From Phorcus lineatus (lineage: Eukaryota > Mollusca > Gastropoda > Trochida > Trochidae), in assembly GCA_921293015.1 (NCBI GenBank), contig OV121081.1, forward strand, positions 52,291,877 through 52,355,876: 64,000 bases of DNA, in the 5' to 3' direction. The notes beneath the pieces are model-generated. The model was not told the DNA's origin. It did not search any database and worked only from the letters and a program-made list of their open reading frames with translations. This document shows, piece after piece, positions 37,543-51,788 of this stretch. The translations under genes were made by a program, and so were the position numbers. Position 1 is the first letter of the stretch. Each line of letters starts with the position of its first letter.

Positions 37543-37663
37543 AGGGATAATAACATCAAACAAAGGACTTCTCAAAAGAATTTCATCGGAAGAAGCGATA
37601 TCGTTTAGTAACAATTTTGATGTTCCAACGGCATTGAAACTAAGATCTTGATGTTTTATAATA
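37543..37663. repeat. 121-bp direct repeat, copy 1
   Basis: AGGGATAATAACATCAAACA to TCTTGATGTTTTATAATA, identical as far as I can read to 38679-38799. Imperfect inverted ends (ATAATAACATCAA facing TTGATGTTTTATAAT) suggest a short mobile element and not a plain duplication. No target-site duplication is evident. Confidence 0.93.
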
Positions 37664-38678
37664 TTCTACACAATCAATGCACGTTACTATCTCGGTAGAA
37701 CTTTGATCGTTGTTTACCGACGACTGGGATTTTCGAAGAGAGTAGAAATATCGTAAGTACAAAAATACCCCCCTCTCATTTTGTCCTCTCCAGATAGTCA
37801 AATCAAATAAGCTTCAGAGAAGGAATAATACTTTGAGACTCAGTGCCTGTTTAAAAAGCAACGATACGATCAAGTCCTTAGACCAATCTAAGTGCATAAA
37901 TGACTAGAATACCAGACCCGTTCTGGAAGGGATTATGGAAATTAAGCTTTGTACAAAGAGCTTTAGGGACACCGAGAATTTGATTTCTTGTTATTCCATG
38001 ATTGAGTTATTATAATAATTCAGAAACAGATGGCCCGTGAAGTCAAGCAAACATATCTTTCTACTTTGTTATCTTTGCTATAACAAAACTAAAGTCTTCA
38101 GAACCTAGAAAATATTATTTAATTTGTTATATTATTAGGAAACCTTCAGTGGCCAAAATTGCGATAAAAATATCGCAGTCAGCATGCCTACCGTTTTGGT
38201 AAATCCTCGTATTTCTTATACATCCTTTAAGATGATAAATGTTTAAAATCACACAAAACAAAAGAGTATGTATGTTAAGAAAACATTTTGGCCCACTTAG
38301 TTTCATTTAAACGTTAGCTTGTCCTGACGTCCTGTATAAAACACGCAAAAGGAGATTTCAAATACTATTTCCGCGTGATCGCTAGATAACCAAGTCATAG
38401 AAGTTATCCATCAACTACTTATGTCATAAACATGAGCAAAAGTGTTGTAGATCAGGAATGTCTTAAAGACGGTTAACACCGTGTCTTGCAAAGAGAGTAA
38501 TCGAGAATACATTCTAGTAATTGTTAAATAAAAGACTCATTATATACCGGCTTACTTCGTTTCCGTATACAAAAACTCATCTTGATATAGGATTGTTCTC
38601 ACTTGCACAAAATATTATTAGACTAAGGTGATCGTCACTCAATAATGGAGCTAAGGGTGAAGAGTGTCCACGGCAATA

Positions 38679-38799
38679 AGGGATAATAACATCAAACAAA
38701 GGACTTCTCAAAAGAATTTCATCGGAAGAAGCGATATCGTTTAGTAACAATTTTGATGTTCCAACGGCATTGAAACTAAGATCTTGATGTTTTATAATA
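38679..38799. repeat. 121-bp direct repeat, copy 2
   Basis: Identical partner of 37543-37663, 1136 bp downstream in the same orientation. Flanks on both sides differ from those of copy 1. Confidence 0.93.
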
Positions 38800-40219
38800 A
38801 GACTTCTTGAAATTAGGAGCTGAACAGGAACGTATTGCTTGAAATGACGAATGTATGCAAGGTTAAATAGTCACCCATCTCAATGATTTCATAATTCGCA
38901 TATCATCTCAATCCTGTTCAAATAAAATCGTGTACTCATTGCAATTTATTTCTTCCTTTGAATATTTCTAATTTACAGAATCAATGAATAAGATATCAGT
39001 CCAATTGGTTTAGATTTAATTCTTCTTATTACCAAGCACTAAATTTGATCAATGAATTGACAAGTTAATTGATAAAGAAATAATGTTGTTTGATCACATC
39101 CCTTGTTAGAATTTCAGTTATAATGTTATAGATGTTGGACAAAACTAGAATTACTTATTTCTTTTTTGAGACCAAAGGCATCCCTTTATAATGAAACCGG
39201 GGATACAAAGTAATTGAATTATACATAATTCATTATTTCAATATATTTGCTATAACAATGTAGACCATTTGTCCGCATGTAATTTATCGTGTACATTCTG
39301 TAACGATTACAACTAATCAAAATGCAACTGATATAAAGCTTTTTCTTCTTTCGTGAAGATATTATATTCGCTTTCACTGAGAGGAAATAAGAATGATTGA
39401 TAATCAGTAAAGACTTATATCTAAATTGAAACAATTGTCGGGCGTGTTTTGTTTGCGCGTGTTCGGTAAAGGAATAGTAATGAATTTGAAATAAATATCA
39501 ACTTAAAATGTTATTATCATGAATTTATAAACCAAACATTTTCCCGGAATTAGATTGTCAAAAGATAACAGATTTTAGAAACAGCTGATACAAATGCGGT
39601 GGTAGACGATCTAAATGGCCACATGGGACCTTAGGAACATTCACCCCGCATACTGCTTCAAGATTGAAATTGCAAGAAAAAATTCCATACATCGATTTCA
39701 GATAACACTAGATTCGACGAGGGGTTGGCCAGAGCCACATTAAGTGCACAAGGCGCCCTGTACGAGCAGAGACAGTAAATCCTCAATGCTGACATATTTG
39801 ATCAGCGTTTATTCCCACATCGATCTTCAATCTGGTTTTAAAATGACATCGTAAAGATTTGAAACTGCTTGAATTATCATCCAGTAAATACTAGGTTAGG
39901 TTATTTCCTCTAATTATCCCCGTGCACCTCCATACATAGCTCCACTTCCCAAACCAATTTTATTGAGTTGTTATGAACCCAACAACGAAATGGGCGTATG
40001 AGTAGCAAAGTTTCCATCATTGCGCATGATTTGTTTCGCTCTGGGCAATCTGGGCAATCGTCGGTATACGATTGCAACTCTTAAGAATAAGTTAATCAAT
40101 GAAAAGATATCTTTTTCTGAAGTGGGATTGGCATATACATCACGAACTAAGTAAATAGTCTCGAAAATAAATTCGCCTTATCCTTTAAGTTTGATGCGAA
40201 CTAGTTCTCTTCACCATTC

Positions 40220-40732
40220 ATCAAAAATGATATTCCAGTCAGCTGAGTCCAAGCTTCCGCTAGTGCAGTTGGGAACTCTTGGAGTTGGAGTTCCCACCTC
40301 ATTCTGACGACGGAGGTTAAATGACCCTACTTTTGTCTTTTGAAGTAACTCCATACTGCAGCTATTGATCGCGTGATGCACGGAGTTCCACCTAGGCTGG
40401 AGCGAGGGAATCCAAAGGTGCTAAGAATCTAACACTCTGACCACCGACCCGCTCTGTCGTCTGCCAGCACAACAACGGGCAGACGACAAGATATGTAAAC
40501 CTGAACAAGCGCAAAGTCGTGATGTATCCCAAATGAAAGCAAGCGGCAGGCAGTTTATTACGGCTACACCTAGCTAGCTCGTTATACGACCGGACACGCT
40601 CTCCCCTGCTCATGTATTGGGGTTGGCTCGTGGATATTTGCTCGGATGGGAAACCATCGTCCCCAAGACGTGAGGTACACATAATTGAGTGACATAAGTG
40701 TGAATGGAGTTTTCAAGACTACCGAAAAGACT
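40220..40732 (+). promoter_or_regulatory. Putative promoter and 5' UTR of the nAChR gene
   Basis: GC and CpG content rises sharply over roughly 40220-40690, ending just before exon 1, as expected for a proximal promoter and 5' UTR. A 9-bp inverted repeat TGGGAACTC (40270-40278) / GAGTTCCCA (40288-40296) lies in it. No TATA box is convincing, so the start site is unknown. A minus-strand 96-codon frame across the region is a shadow of its base composition. Confidence 0.4.
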
Positions 40733-40736
40733 ATGA
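40704..40736 (+). other. Upstream ORF overlapping the nAChR start codon
   Basis: ATG at 40704 opens a 10-codon frame (MEFSRLPKRL) whose TGA overlaps the main ATG at 40733 as ATGA. If the transcript starts upstream, scanning ribosomes would meet this ATG first. The overlap geometry is the kind that permits termination-reinitiation or reduces translation of the main frame. Use in vivo is inference. Confidence 0.45.
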
Positions 40737-40808
40737 ATTTTGTGAATGCTGTTCTTTTCTCTGTTTGTGGATTACTACAGATAATGGTCTCGGCAGAAGA
40801 TTCTTCAG
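40733..40808 (+). CDS. nAChR subunit, exon 1 (signal peptide)
   Basis: ATG at 40733 encodes MNFVNAVLFSVCGLLQIMVSA, a 21-residue signal peptide with a hydrophobic core and a small-residue cleavage site before EDSS. It directs the receptor subunit to the secretory pathway so that the N-terminal ligand-binding domain faces outside. The exon ends at CAG/GTGAGAATG, leaving one base of a split codon (phase 1). Exon 2 begins in the matching phase, and the joined reading SS-V-STVRT is open. Assignment to this gene rests on phase match, signal-peptide character, strand and the absence of any better candidate. The 18-kb gap means an unseen alternative first exon is possible. No in-frame ATG lies upstream before a stop. 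Confidence 0.68.
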
Positions 40809-43800
40809 GTGAGAATGTGCAATGGTTCCTAACTTGCTTTATTAGCGCTTCAGATTTACCAGTTTGCTGCTTACATGCCTTACCGTGTTAATTTGCTTTA
40901 GGTGTGAATAGGTTCTTTTGACAAAATTATTGCAATGATTGTTTCGTCCACTGTTTCTAATCACGTTTGCTATAGTAATGGCATTTTGCAATAGCGCTAT
41001 ATATGTTAATACTATATTGTTATATTTCATTGAGTTTTAACGAAATTCACTATTGATCCCACCTGAGTATTAAAAATGATAGGCATGCATGGTTTTTAGG
41101 TTTGTAAAGAACTAATCGATACATTTGGTATGATCGAATTTCTCCTTATATAGCAATCTATCATGTAATGATGGATGTGTTAACTCAAGTAGACTTCATT
41201 TTATATGAAATAAAAGACGAATTCCTTTTGTGTTTTGAAGTAATAAAATAAACAAAAATTCAATAAAGATATTACCGAAAGACTTGGTACCGACTGCCAT
41301 TCATTGATCTAGTTGAACGACAATAAGCAGGAGACATTCATTGGAAATGAGGTTTCACAATGCTAAAATACGCCATAAATTATTGCAAATTCCAATGAAT
41401 ATGCGACTGATTGCAATCATCACAAGCGTTATGCGTCGAAGTTTCAAACGCGAAAAACATGATCAATCAGCCCAATGAAAGAACATTAAATTTAGATTTA
41501 ATTCAAATATGTTCCAAAATTCATGACTCATACTATATCCTTTCACCCTTTAATTGAATTCTATGGAACCAAACTCACACACATCTAAAGTAACACATGT
41601 CGTGGTTGAAGGAAGGTGATTGGAAATGCACCCATGATGAGATCCATGTGTAAGTAAATAATTAACCAATGTGCCATGTGTGTCTCAAACGTTGAAACAT
41701 GAAAATATACAAGATGGTATGGACTGGTGACATTTCACGTTTCAAATAGTTGTTGTAAGTGTTTTAAAATATATTGTTTGTTGATATGAACCTTATATAG
41801 TTATTAAGTATATCAAGTGCATTCAAAATAGCGAGGAAAACTTTATGCTATTCAAATAGTTATGCTACCTTAGTTCACCACAGACTTTGAGAATAACCTT
41901 TTCATTCGTCTTAGGAGTGATGATGATATCATTTATGTGTTATGCATTGATGATGAAGCACAGTTTCTATCAAGGACTTAACGTGACGACTTTATTGGGG
42001 GTATATTATTTGTGGAAACGAACCAGGAGGAAACATTCCTGTTAATGTATGATATGCTAATGAAAGTGAAAACAGATTATGACACTTGAGTTGAAATGTG
42101 ATATTTTGGTTGCTTTTGTTTTCACAGTTTGACAAAGAGTAGCGCAATTCATTAAGAAATAAAAACAATAAGTGTAGCAATTCTTTGGTATCCCGAATTT
42201 ACTGAACACTGTCTTTATATTTTATATATCAATAAAATAGGCAAAACTGCGCTGTTGTTACCAGGTTCACGAAATGCACATAGATCGTGTTTTTAATCGA
42301 AGACAATAGAACTATCACTTTAATTTGTTTATAAGTATTCTCTACGATTGCACTACAATGACTCCTTTGGGAATAGTATTACATTCTGTATATATTCATG
42401 CAACGATCTTGACGAGGTCATGTTACAGCTTTCATTTAAACAACCAGTTTACTTCTATTTTGTTCATAATACAATACATCATTATTGGCGAGCCATCATG
42501 CGAGTTTGTATGGTTCATCATAACAGCGGTCAGATACAGATGATTGACTGTATAGTGTTATACCTCGGGTCATGGTGCTGATTACAGTGTTTATCTCTTT
42601 GAAATAATAGCTTGTAATAATACAATGATTAATTTCTCTAGATGATCATCTCGTCTGGTATACAAAAGCCGATCAACAGAGTCAACACGGGTCATCAGTT
42701 CTGCGTTCTCAAGTGCTATATGATTAATCTCTATTGTTGAGTGTGGTGTCACATAACAGGCTTCTATTACAGCAAGTTTTCATAATATCCTTCGTCAATA
42801 ATGTCATTTCGACTAACCCATATTGCATATCAGTGGAATGGACATTGTTCAAACTGGAACTTGTATGCAAACTGCGTGGGAGAGGTTTTCTTACAAAGGA
42901 GAGAAAGCATGTTAAGCATAAATCTTAAACCGTGAAGACGTGCCCAGTCATTTTCAATAAGATCGAAAACATATATTGTGTTGTAGATGTCTAAACTTGT
43001 CAATGATAAGGCGTAGAGAGCTTGTAATTTGTCTTGAATAATGATCCTTTTTACAATTTAACCACATACGCGAACATTGTTAAGAGCGAGAAAAAAACAC
43101 TATTTATTGTGACATATGTCAATTTTCACATTTTTACATAATAATTGAATTCACATAGTCAAATTACATTTAATGAACATTAAATGATCATTATAATTTC
43201 CCAGATGATCCAATAGATAAACAATACAAAGAAATCGGTTCGGATATGTGCATATTCTCTTTCACATCATATTGGCGACAAACAAGCTTCATAATAATGC
43301 TAATCAACTTCTGATTACCCTTTGGGTAATACCGGTAGTTTCAAGTCATGATTCTGTTCGTCTTTAAATGATGACGAATGAAGTAATCAAAAGATTCTAA
43401 AGACACTGTATACAGACCTAGATAGCCTTTTCGGCTGCAAGCAGTCGATTACGACCGGTATGCCCGATCACATTCTTCCAAGTTAATCGGGACTACGCCT
43501 ATTCAGAGACGAGGGTGATTCAAATAAGCAGAGTAGCCAGAAGAATGCCCCCATTCATTTTGCTTGAATTTATTTACTCAGGGTCTATAAATTGTTGGTC
43601 ACTTCCTTTTGGATTTGGCTGCATTGTAAAATCTGATTGAGACGAATGATTAGCCATATATTCAAAGTGCCCCTACGCTATTTCTTGAAGTCACATGCCA
43701 AATACTATCAATGTTTTCTTATTGGGAAATACTGACTGTCGCTGAAATCCTTTTAGTGCTTATCGGTCCAGTCTGATGACAAATAAAGGTATAAACGTTT

Positions 43801-46800
43801 TTGTTTATCGAAAACAAAACAAGATACCAACGCTGGCGCTTGCCTCAATTAGTAATAAATTTGGAAATTGTCAGAGTAGACAGAAAGGTTTAAAAACAAT
43901 GTTTTTAAGTTTATATTATTTAATCGTTAATATAGCTAGTACAAATGCAACTTGCATTTCGATTGTATTTCAATATCATTAAAAAGAATTATTTGTCATT
44001 CATTCGGCATTCTATGCAAACAGAGTGGTCTATTTTGAATTCAAAGCAATATTTGTTATTTTGGAAGGTATCAAAGCAACATAAAAACTCCATGATTAAA
44101 CACCTGAGGTATCTTTAATAATTTGATGGGGGCACTTATCTTTTGAACTTCAGTCCATAAACAGACGCTATGGAAATAAGTATCATCAAATATACCGTTA
44201 AAGGTAATAACAAGCCAGACGTTTCCTCTTTCAGTTTTCCCCGGGGCAAAATGTAGGTGTTAAATGTGTTTCGGATCCTGGTTGGATGATTTTTTTATAC
44301 TTTAAAACCTTGAAAAAGTGGTGAATTAGTTAGTACGATGGATCTTGATGTTGTTTTGAAATTACAAGAACTACTTTAACCTTATTTAGAGCCCCATAAC
44401 ACTTATGGTTCCACGCTTTTATCTCGTCAGTAACGCAAGATTAATTTATTGGACGTAGTCGGTAAAGTTGGCGGAAATCAAAGTAACGAAGATGAACTGT
44501 ATCCGATGAGCGCCAAATTACTCTGCATCAACATCCCTTGATCGGTGGAGACCCTAATGCTTGTCCTGCATTCCATCAACGGTTTTTTACTACTCCAAGT
44601 CTTCCTGAAAATTGGCTCGTATAAGCATGCCTTGCACGGAGGTAATTTTGTTAAAACTCTCTTCCTTAGCGATTTAAACACCACTGCTTTTTAATTGAAT
44701 ATTCATTCCGTTTTTAAGATTTAAAGTTTTAGATGGTATGTAGCAGCAAGGACTTTAGTAACGTTGTGAACTAAAATTCTGTCATCATTTCTAAACCAAA
44801 GACTTTTTAACTTATAAAAACATGACCCACTAACGTTTAAAGTTTTAAACTGGTAATTTCGACGTATCGAATTCGAAATAGACTGAAGTTCCAAAGGACT
44901 CATTTGGTAAGTAAACATTGTATTGATGGGACTGCTGAACGCCATTTGACATATCCGATGATGGTTTCGATCAGAGAACCGTTACCACAGTACAAGCAGT
45001 GCAGGGACATTCTGGCTTCAAGGATCGTCTTGTGTAATTTCTACAACGTCGAGACTATTATTCTTGACCTTTTGAAGTCATTACATCGCATCTGTAGAAC
45101 AAAGACTTTGTCTCCGTTTTACAGCATGACTGTAGTAAAATTTAATCAAGAACCGTTGAATCTTTGTGATAAAAAATTCAATAAAAGAATGCAGTGTCGA
45201 CCATTCGTTAATAACAAGGAGATAGGAAAGGTACAAGAATGATTTCTAACTTTGTTCTTTTTAATATGTTCAAGGTACTGGAAACTAATCTACATAAATG
45301 AGCTTGTAATTGTTGGAAGAGGAAGTGGTTTTGACATGATGTCACCATATCCCAAGGGAATTCCATTATTGACATTAATCACAGGGCTGTCAGGATGAAA
45401 ACTCTTACTTCTTATTCATCCCTTTTCTTGAATTGCATTTAAATGTTATCCAGTTAACGTTTTAAACACAATTACTTGGATACAAATTCTTCTGTAGTAT
45501 GGGTTTGGAATATCACAATGCAAATTTTAAGGTTGTTGAAATAACGTGAATGTTAATTGATATATTTGAGTTGTGAAAACATCAAACCCTTTTCCCTGCA
45601 TTTGTCAATAGATATATTCAAAAGATACTATAAGCATATTGTCAACATATGTCCGCCATAGTATAAGGTAGAAGAATTTCAATCCTTTTCTGTCTACTCA
45701 TGGTTAAAATACATTGATCTTTTAAAAACTATTTTCTCTCAACTGTCTTGAAGATCGTCTCCATATGTACAGTAGAAAAATATTGTCCTTAGTTTCTGAG
45801 AAATCTCAAGAGTTATGGACGGATATATGAACTGAAAAATTTCATAAGATATTGCAAAACCCCAGAGTCAAATGAAACTCTATAAGGTTTAGAAAGGAAT
45901 GGTTTTATTTTTAATAACATTTCTAATTAGTGGAACTTGGAGAAAAAAAATATTCGTCGACTGTGATTAAGACCAGCCAAAGGCAATGACGGGATTCTCG
46001 GAACCCGTTCGTTAATCATGATTAGAAATGCATGTCTTCACTTGAGGACTCACAGTGGACGCAACCTTTGACCTTTCTGTCTATCTCCCCAGTGAGGTCT
46101 AAACCCTTGTCTGTTCTAGCCCTGGCACGTTCATGTGTTTAACGATAATCCATAGAAGTATTGGGGTCCCCCCAAATAAGGAAATCAATGCTTGAACCAT
46201 ACACGAAATTCAGAGGGATTGATCATGTTTTATAATCATTGTGAACATGCTCCGCTCGACGTAAGCTTAGTCTAAGAAAATGTGTGTGTATTTAGCGTAC
46301 AAGTACCCATACTTAATAATGTTGGCAGGAGCGACGTAATTCTTTCATCGTAAGGGCCATCACTGACTTTCCGTATCTGTCAACAATGCATAACCTCTTC
46401 GGAAAATGGTAAAGACGTTCATTGGCCTTTTGTCGTTGCAGAGTCGATTGCCATAACAATGAATCGTCACAGATCAATTTTGAAAGAAAGTAATTAACGA
46501 ACGTAAAATAGGTATTGGATTCATTTCATCAATTAGTCGATTGCTAATTCAAACGCTTACCGTTCTGTCCCAATAGAAAAGGACTGTGGTTTGTTTGAAT
46601 TGAAGCAGGATCGTATGGCTTTAGTTTAAGAAATGCTTTCCGCTGTAGCAATGTCAATAAACCTTGCACACACCTGGTAAATAATCATAATAAACACTCC
46701 AAAAGAACCATGCTTTTAAACCTGTAAAACAGCAAACACTTCATGCAAGTGAAAGACGTAATTATGTAAAGGTAAATATCGACGAAGCTCTCCATTCCTT

Positions 46801-48884
46801 ATAAATCATGAAGCTGAGGTGTTTAAAAAGGAAAGCCATGTGAAGTAATGGAACACTATGATTACGTTACAAATGTAATTTTACTATGCTATATCAGTTA
46901 ATGAATGGGTGGTGTTTTAAGCATGCAACTATTTCGTCCTCACGAATGAAGGTTGCTAGGCTCTTACACTTAGCAGATCTAACATGAATAAATCTCCACC
47001 ATGATGGGTTTCCTTTATCTCGTTTGGTTACCTCTATTTGTTTTTATACATATGAATTGGGGTTTTAGCTTCTGATGTATGTGTTGAATCGGACTTCCTT
47101 ATGCATGTGTAATGCAATAGAACATATGCAGTTGTCTGAAATAAACACATTATATGAGACTTATGTCATTATTTTAAAATGGGTGATGATTATTCATATA
47201 ATTGTCTAAATTCACACCTCCAAATCCAAACAGGATAGTTATTTCTATTCAATTAATATTTCATGTTTTGAAAGAAAACTTGTCAACGTGACGTTGTAAC
47301 GTAGATATATTTGTACATACACGTGTGTTTGTTTTACATTTTCTTCAAGATGGCCATGATTCTTTTTCCTTTACAACCTCCCTGAAAAACCTATTTGTCA
47401 TATCCCTAATATAGGGCATGTCTAAATTCACTTTAAAAAAACACAAAATAGTTAAAAGCCAGTCTTCAATTCAAAGTATAACTATGTCTTCAGTTTATGA
47501 AATAAATTCTGAAAGCAGCCCCATCTGAATGCCTCTAGTTATATCCGGAGGCAAGACACATTACTTTTGAAGTGATGTTCTACACTTCAATTTTCTGCAG
47601 ATCAAAGGGTATTCCTACTTCCTCTTAAACACCCCACAAAACGACACAAGGTATTTTCGCCAAAACCTACTCAGAGAAAATACGAGAAATATTGATCGAG
47701 ATGATGCCATTTTAAGTTGCATTCGAAGATATTTTAGCAAGAGAAGTTTATGTTTGGCTTGTGTAAGAAATGGCTTTGGCATGAATGGGTGGTGATTACT
47801 GATGAAAATACCAATAATGATCCGCTGGTCATGTTATCACACCAAGAGTGCTTGAAACATAATAAGAACTTGTTGTTTATCTACAAGACGCTTCGCCCTT
47901 GCAGATCTGTAGAGTTTATTTCAAAACTAAAACTTTCTGCTCAAAAAGAAGGATATCTTTTCTTTTCACATGAGCCGAAGTCAATTGAGGGCACGCCACA
48001 AATGGGCTTTATTGACATTTAGTCTAACTGTCGGGCACGTCGTTAGTTTCTGATAACTCTCCGTTTGGGATTACTTCTACGACAAATGGCCTGTGCGCCG
48101 ACTATATACAAATAATCTAGAATGTGAAATTAATCTATTGATTTTTTTTAAATCATCAAAATATATTAATTTAACTTTTTAAAAGGGATGATTAGTCCTC
48201 TGCCGTGCGATTCCAATGAAGATTTTCTTAAATCGGGGTTGTTGATATTTGATGAAAACTACTTCATACTGATATCCTTTCTATCATTTTTAGATTGAAT
48301 TTGGAAATTAAATGTCATTTTCAAAATCGACATTTTACAAATCCCTGGCGTGATATTATCTTCCTCTCCTAAAGTTGATCCGAATTGTATTCCAATAAAA
48401 TTGTTAGATAATATTTTGTCATATCAGATGAAGGGAAATCCTGAAAACGAATGTCTCAAGGGTTGACTTTGAAGCCTCATGTTCACAAAATGGGATTAAT
48501 TGAAAAGGATTTCAAAATAGGAATTACTGTTTACTAATTATTGTTATCATCTTTAATATTGGTATTATCTTATCTTTTTAAATAAAGGTTTTGATATAAT
48601 TATCTCTCTCTAGATTATGCAGTATGTGCATTAGATAAGTATCATAGATACGGTTTCATTGGTGAACCGGGATTTCAATAATGTCACTAAACCCTCATAC
48701 CTTGTTTAGTACTGTAAATTTTAGAATAGATTATGCTCTCATGAGACGTACGCCGGGGTTGGTGTGCTTTCAGAGCATTCTTGTTTTAAAAGCAAAGGGA
48801 ATGAGTTCAGCCTGTCTTTCAGGGACATGTACGTGCAAAACAAGCCTCTGCATACTCAGCTATATAAGAAATCGCTGATAAATT

Positions 48885-49480
48885 TTTGAGCAAATTTGAT
48901 ATTTCATGTTTGTATATACAGCTTCATACCAAAAAATTTTTTCACATAGTAGTGTAACCTTGTGCAAATATCATGTAATTTGAATGAAGTTTGGACGTCA
49001 GTCAAATAACTTCAGCTGAAGTGGCAAATGAATATCCATTTCCATGTGTAAAATAATTAGTATTCGCTCTTTCGTACTCTAGTACAAAGTTTCAAATTTT
49101 GGCATCATGAAATAGACAGAAGGGGTCATTTACCCGATATTCAGAGTTCCTTAGATTTAGATTAAAATATTCCATTACTAATTAAAAATAAAATTCACAT
49201 TGTGCAAAAGAACAAATATGACGTATGTCTGAAGATGTTGATAACTACTAAGAGATTTTGTATAGAAAAATTAGTGTTTTCAAATTTCTGACCTCTTGTT
49301 ATATCAAGGATCTGCCAAACAGTTACAGTCAACTGGGGTATGATAATGTCAATGTACAATAGATATTCACTTCTGTAGTGACAAATCGTCATTATCTGTT
49401 CCGTTTACGCGATGCTATGATGCCTCAAAGACATCCCATTACGATACGCTGGTATGTGAACAAACTTGATATGAACCTGT
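48885..49480. mobile_element. Inverted-repeat (MITE-like) element, degraded copy
   Basis: Shares a series of words in the same order with 51789-52440: ACAGCTTCATACC / ACAGCTGCATACC, TGCAAATATCATGTAATTTG / TGCAAATATCATATAATTTG, TTTGGACGTCA then AATAACTTCAGC, GAAGGGGTCAT, GATTTTGTA, and a TGCCAAAC-GTTAC segment. The right end is uncertain; GCTGGTATGTGAACAAACTTG near 49450 resembles the right terminus of the other copy. Another terminus-like relic lies at about 9145-9210. It is non-coding. Confidence 0.6.
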
Positions 49481-51788
49481 ACATATCCTTAATTGTTTCT
49501 TATTCAAACTTTTTGAGATGTCGAAAAAGAAAATCGGTTTTAAAAAAAATATATCCTATCATATTCTTTGAGAAACTACATTTGTATTATATATAACCAA
49601 TTACCATATAGTCGTACCAAGAGAGAGTTTTACATTGCCTAAGTGACTGGACTTCTCAAGTTACCATAATGGAGATGTGAGTCTTATGGGAACATAATTT
49701 GTACATGTCTGCATAATTGAGTATGCTCAAAGGTGTGAATGGGATTTGCAATAGGTATCAAAGGGAATGTTTGAGGAAGTAAACCATCAATTACATGTTA
49801 CTAAACTATCTTCCCACTTAGCATGCCGTATGCCCTTCTCATCAGTACTAATGTAGTTTTGAAATGTTACATGTTACCGTTAAGTATCAAAGGATCAACA
49901 GTCGCGCAATTATTCTTACCATATAGAACACTGGTGCGTACATGTGTTACACAAGACACAACACTGTTGTATTTTCGCTCGAATCATATACATACATCAT
50001 TTTGATACGTTTTCTTAAAATGACTTGAGCGAACGCATATATGTAAACCAAAGCTTTCGAAATACTGATTTATATATGAACTTAACAGAAGCAAATTAAT
50101 AAAAAGTCAAGCTCTTAAGCATCTTGGTTCACCACAGGAAAATTTCCGAATCTGAGTAACATTTTTACGTTTCCAAGGAACGGTAGAACTATTAAAGCCA
50201 TTGGCTGTCTACTGCAGGGACGCACCTGCCTTGTGTTGACGGTATGAGTTCTTTAGCTGATGATGAATACAGTTAATTACGATAAGCGGAAAATCTTTTC
50301 AGAACTTTTGGCAGTGCAGCATCCAAACATACCTGGTCTCTCCTGGCGAAAAATGTTACATTTCAAATTACATCCAGACCACGGTTGTTATTCATTGAAC
50401 ATGAAAAGCCCAAGCCGACGGTACTTATGTGAAAGCCCATCTTCGAAACGTATTCTGAAGAAACTTTACACATGGATATCAACATTTACATCATTCCTCA
50501 AACTCCATGGATAACATTTCAATTCAATGTCAACAAGTCTGTTCTCCAAATGATATATATTTGGCGCCAAAAGTTTGAGAAGGTCTTTGCATAGGGATGA
50601 TATAAAGGCTACGGAGATTCGAATTGCAATTGCGATTAAATGTTTTCTTTTGTTAAAATGATATTGACTTTTGAAAAGATTTTCTCAACATATTGATTCA
50701 CTAGACATAGTTTTAGATATCTATCAAATTGTAGGACGTTCTGAGATGCCGCAAAAAGCGTTTCTAAATAAATTTGAATGCAAGCAAGATAAGTTTTATT
50801 TCACGTTGACCTGATCATGTTTTAATTGGTATGTTGTCAGTTTTGAGAGTACATAGGTCCACGGTGTAACTGAATTAACATTCAATCAACGACACGAAAT
50901 GTCATTTTACTCCCGTCTGCCAAGCAATTAGACTTGAGGACAAACTTAGCCTACGCAATTAATAATACTAGGTCAAATTTCTTAATTATACAGGACTAAA
51001 CCATATATTAAAGTACGAATGAAGTCTGAAAGGAGCGTATTTTTTATTGTGTCTCTACGTCAGGAAATATACATACATTTTTTAAAAATTTACTCCTATT
51101 ACTGTATATGTATATTTTCTCAAAAAGAGTATTTTCAATCTAAGTTCCTAAAGTGTATACAAGCGAATATCTATTCTTTCATGTAATTAATATCGACAGG
51201 TCACAATTCGAATTGATATTAGTAGGTAGCAGAACTTAGTCGTTTTCGAGTTCAAGTCATAATGTATATGTAAATGATATCTATAATTTTTTATTGATAC
51301 ATTTTACGCCGACAAAAAGAGTTTCAAAGTCCTACGTAATTATGTATGGTTTTAGTCAAAGTTCCTATTTCAAATACACCGGTGTTATTGTGAGGTATTG
51401 CACAGAAAACACTGAGTTTGATATTCGTCCTCCCAGATTAAGGTTTGCCGACGTTGAAATGGAACATTTCCCTCCAATTTTTTTCTCAGATTGGAATGCA
51501 ACCCCTTGCGGTTTCAGCAATCATATGCCCTACTGCAATGTAATCGTAACTGAATGCTACGTAAATGCTGGATGATACAAGCGCCTTTTGGCGAAATCAG
51601 AAATGACAGGAGATTTACACAATTCTTAATTTTAAAGTTCCCCGAATAGGGATCAATGGCGTCAACATGGTATCCGAAAAAGATTTTGTCATTTTCGGGG
51701 ACCCGTTCCTCCCTAGAGAGCAAATTCACGCCAGGATAGATTTCTACTTACTCAATTCTACATCATATTTATACTACACGTGTCAGTG

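Larger units (their letters stand above)
34540..40215. other. Gene-poor stretch upstream of the nAChR gene
   Basis: No gene supported. Apart from the 121-bp direct repeats (37543 and 38679), I see only AT-rich unique-looking sequence and short frames without motifs (for example 35276-35494 plus and 36373-36618 minus). Confidence 0.55.

Noticed and set aside
40392-40682. 96-codon minus-strand frame upstream of nAChR exon 1
   Set aside because: Most likely a by-product of raised GC in the promoter region; no motif, and it runs antisense to the nAChR leader.
44904-45242. 112-codon plus-strand frame, the longest in intron 1
   Set aside because: Begins at a non-ATG codon, shows no recognisable domain and lacks convincing flanking splice sites; kept only as background.
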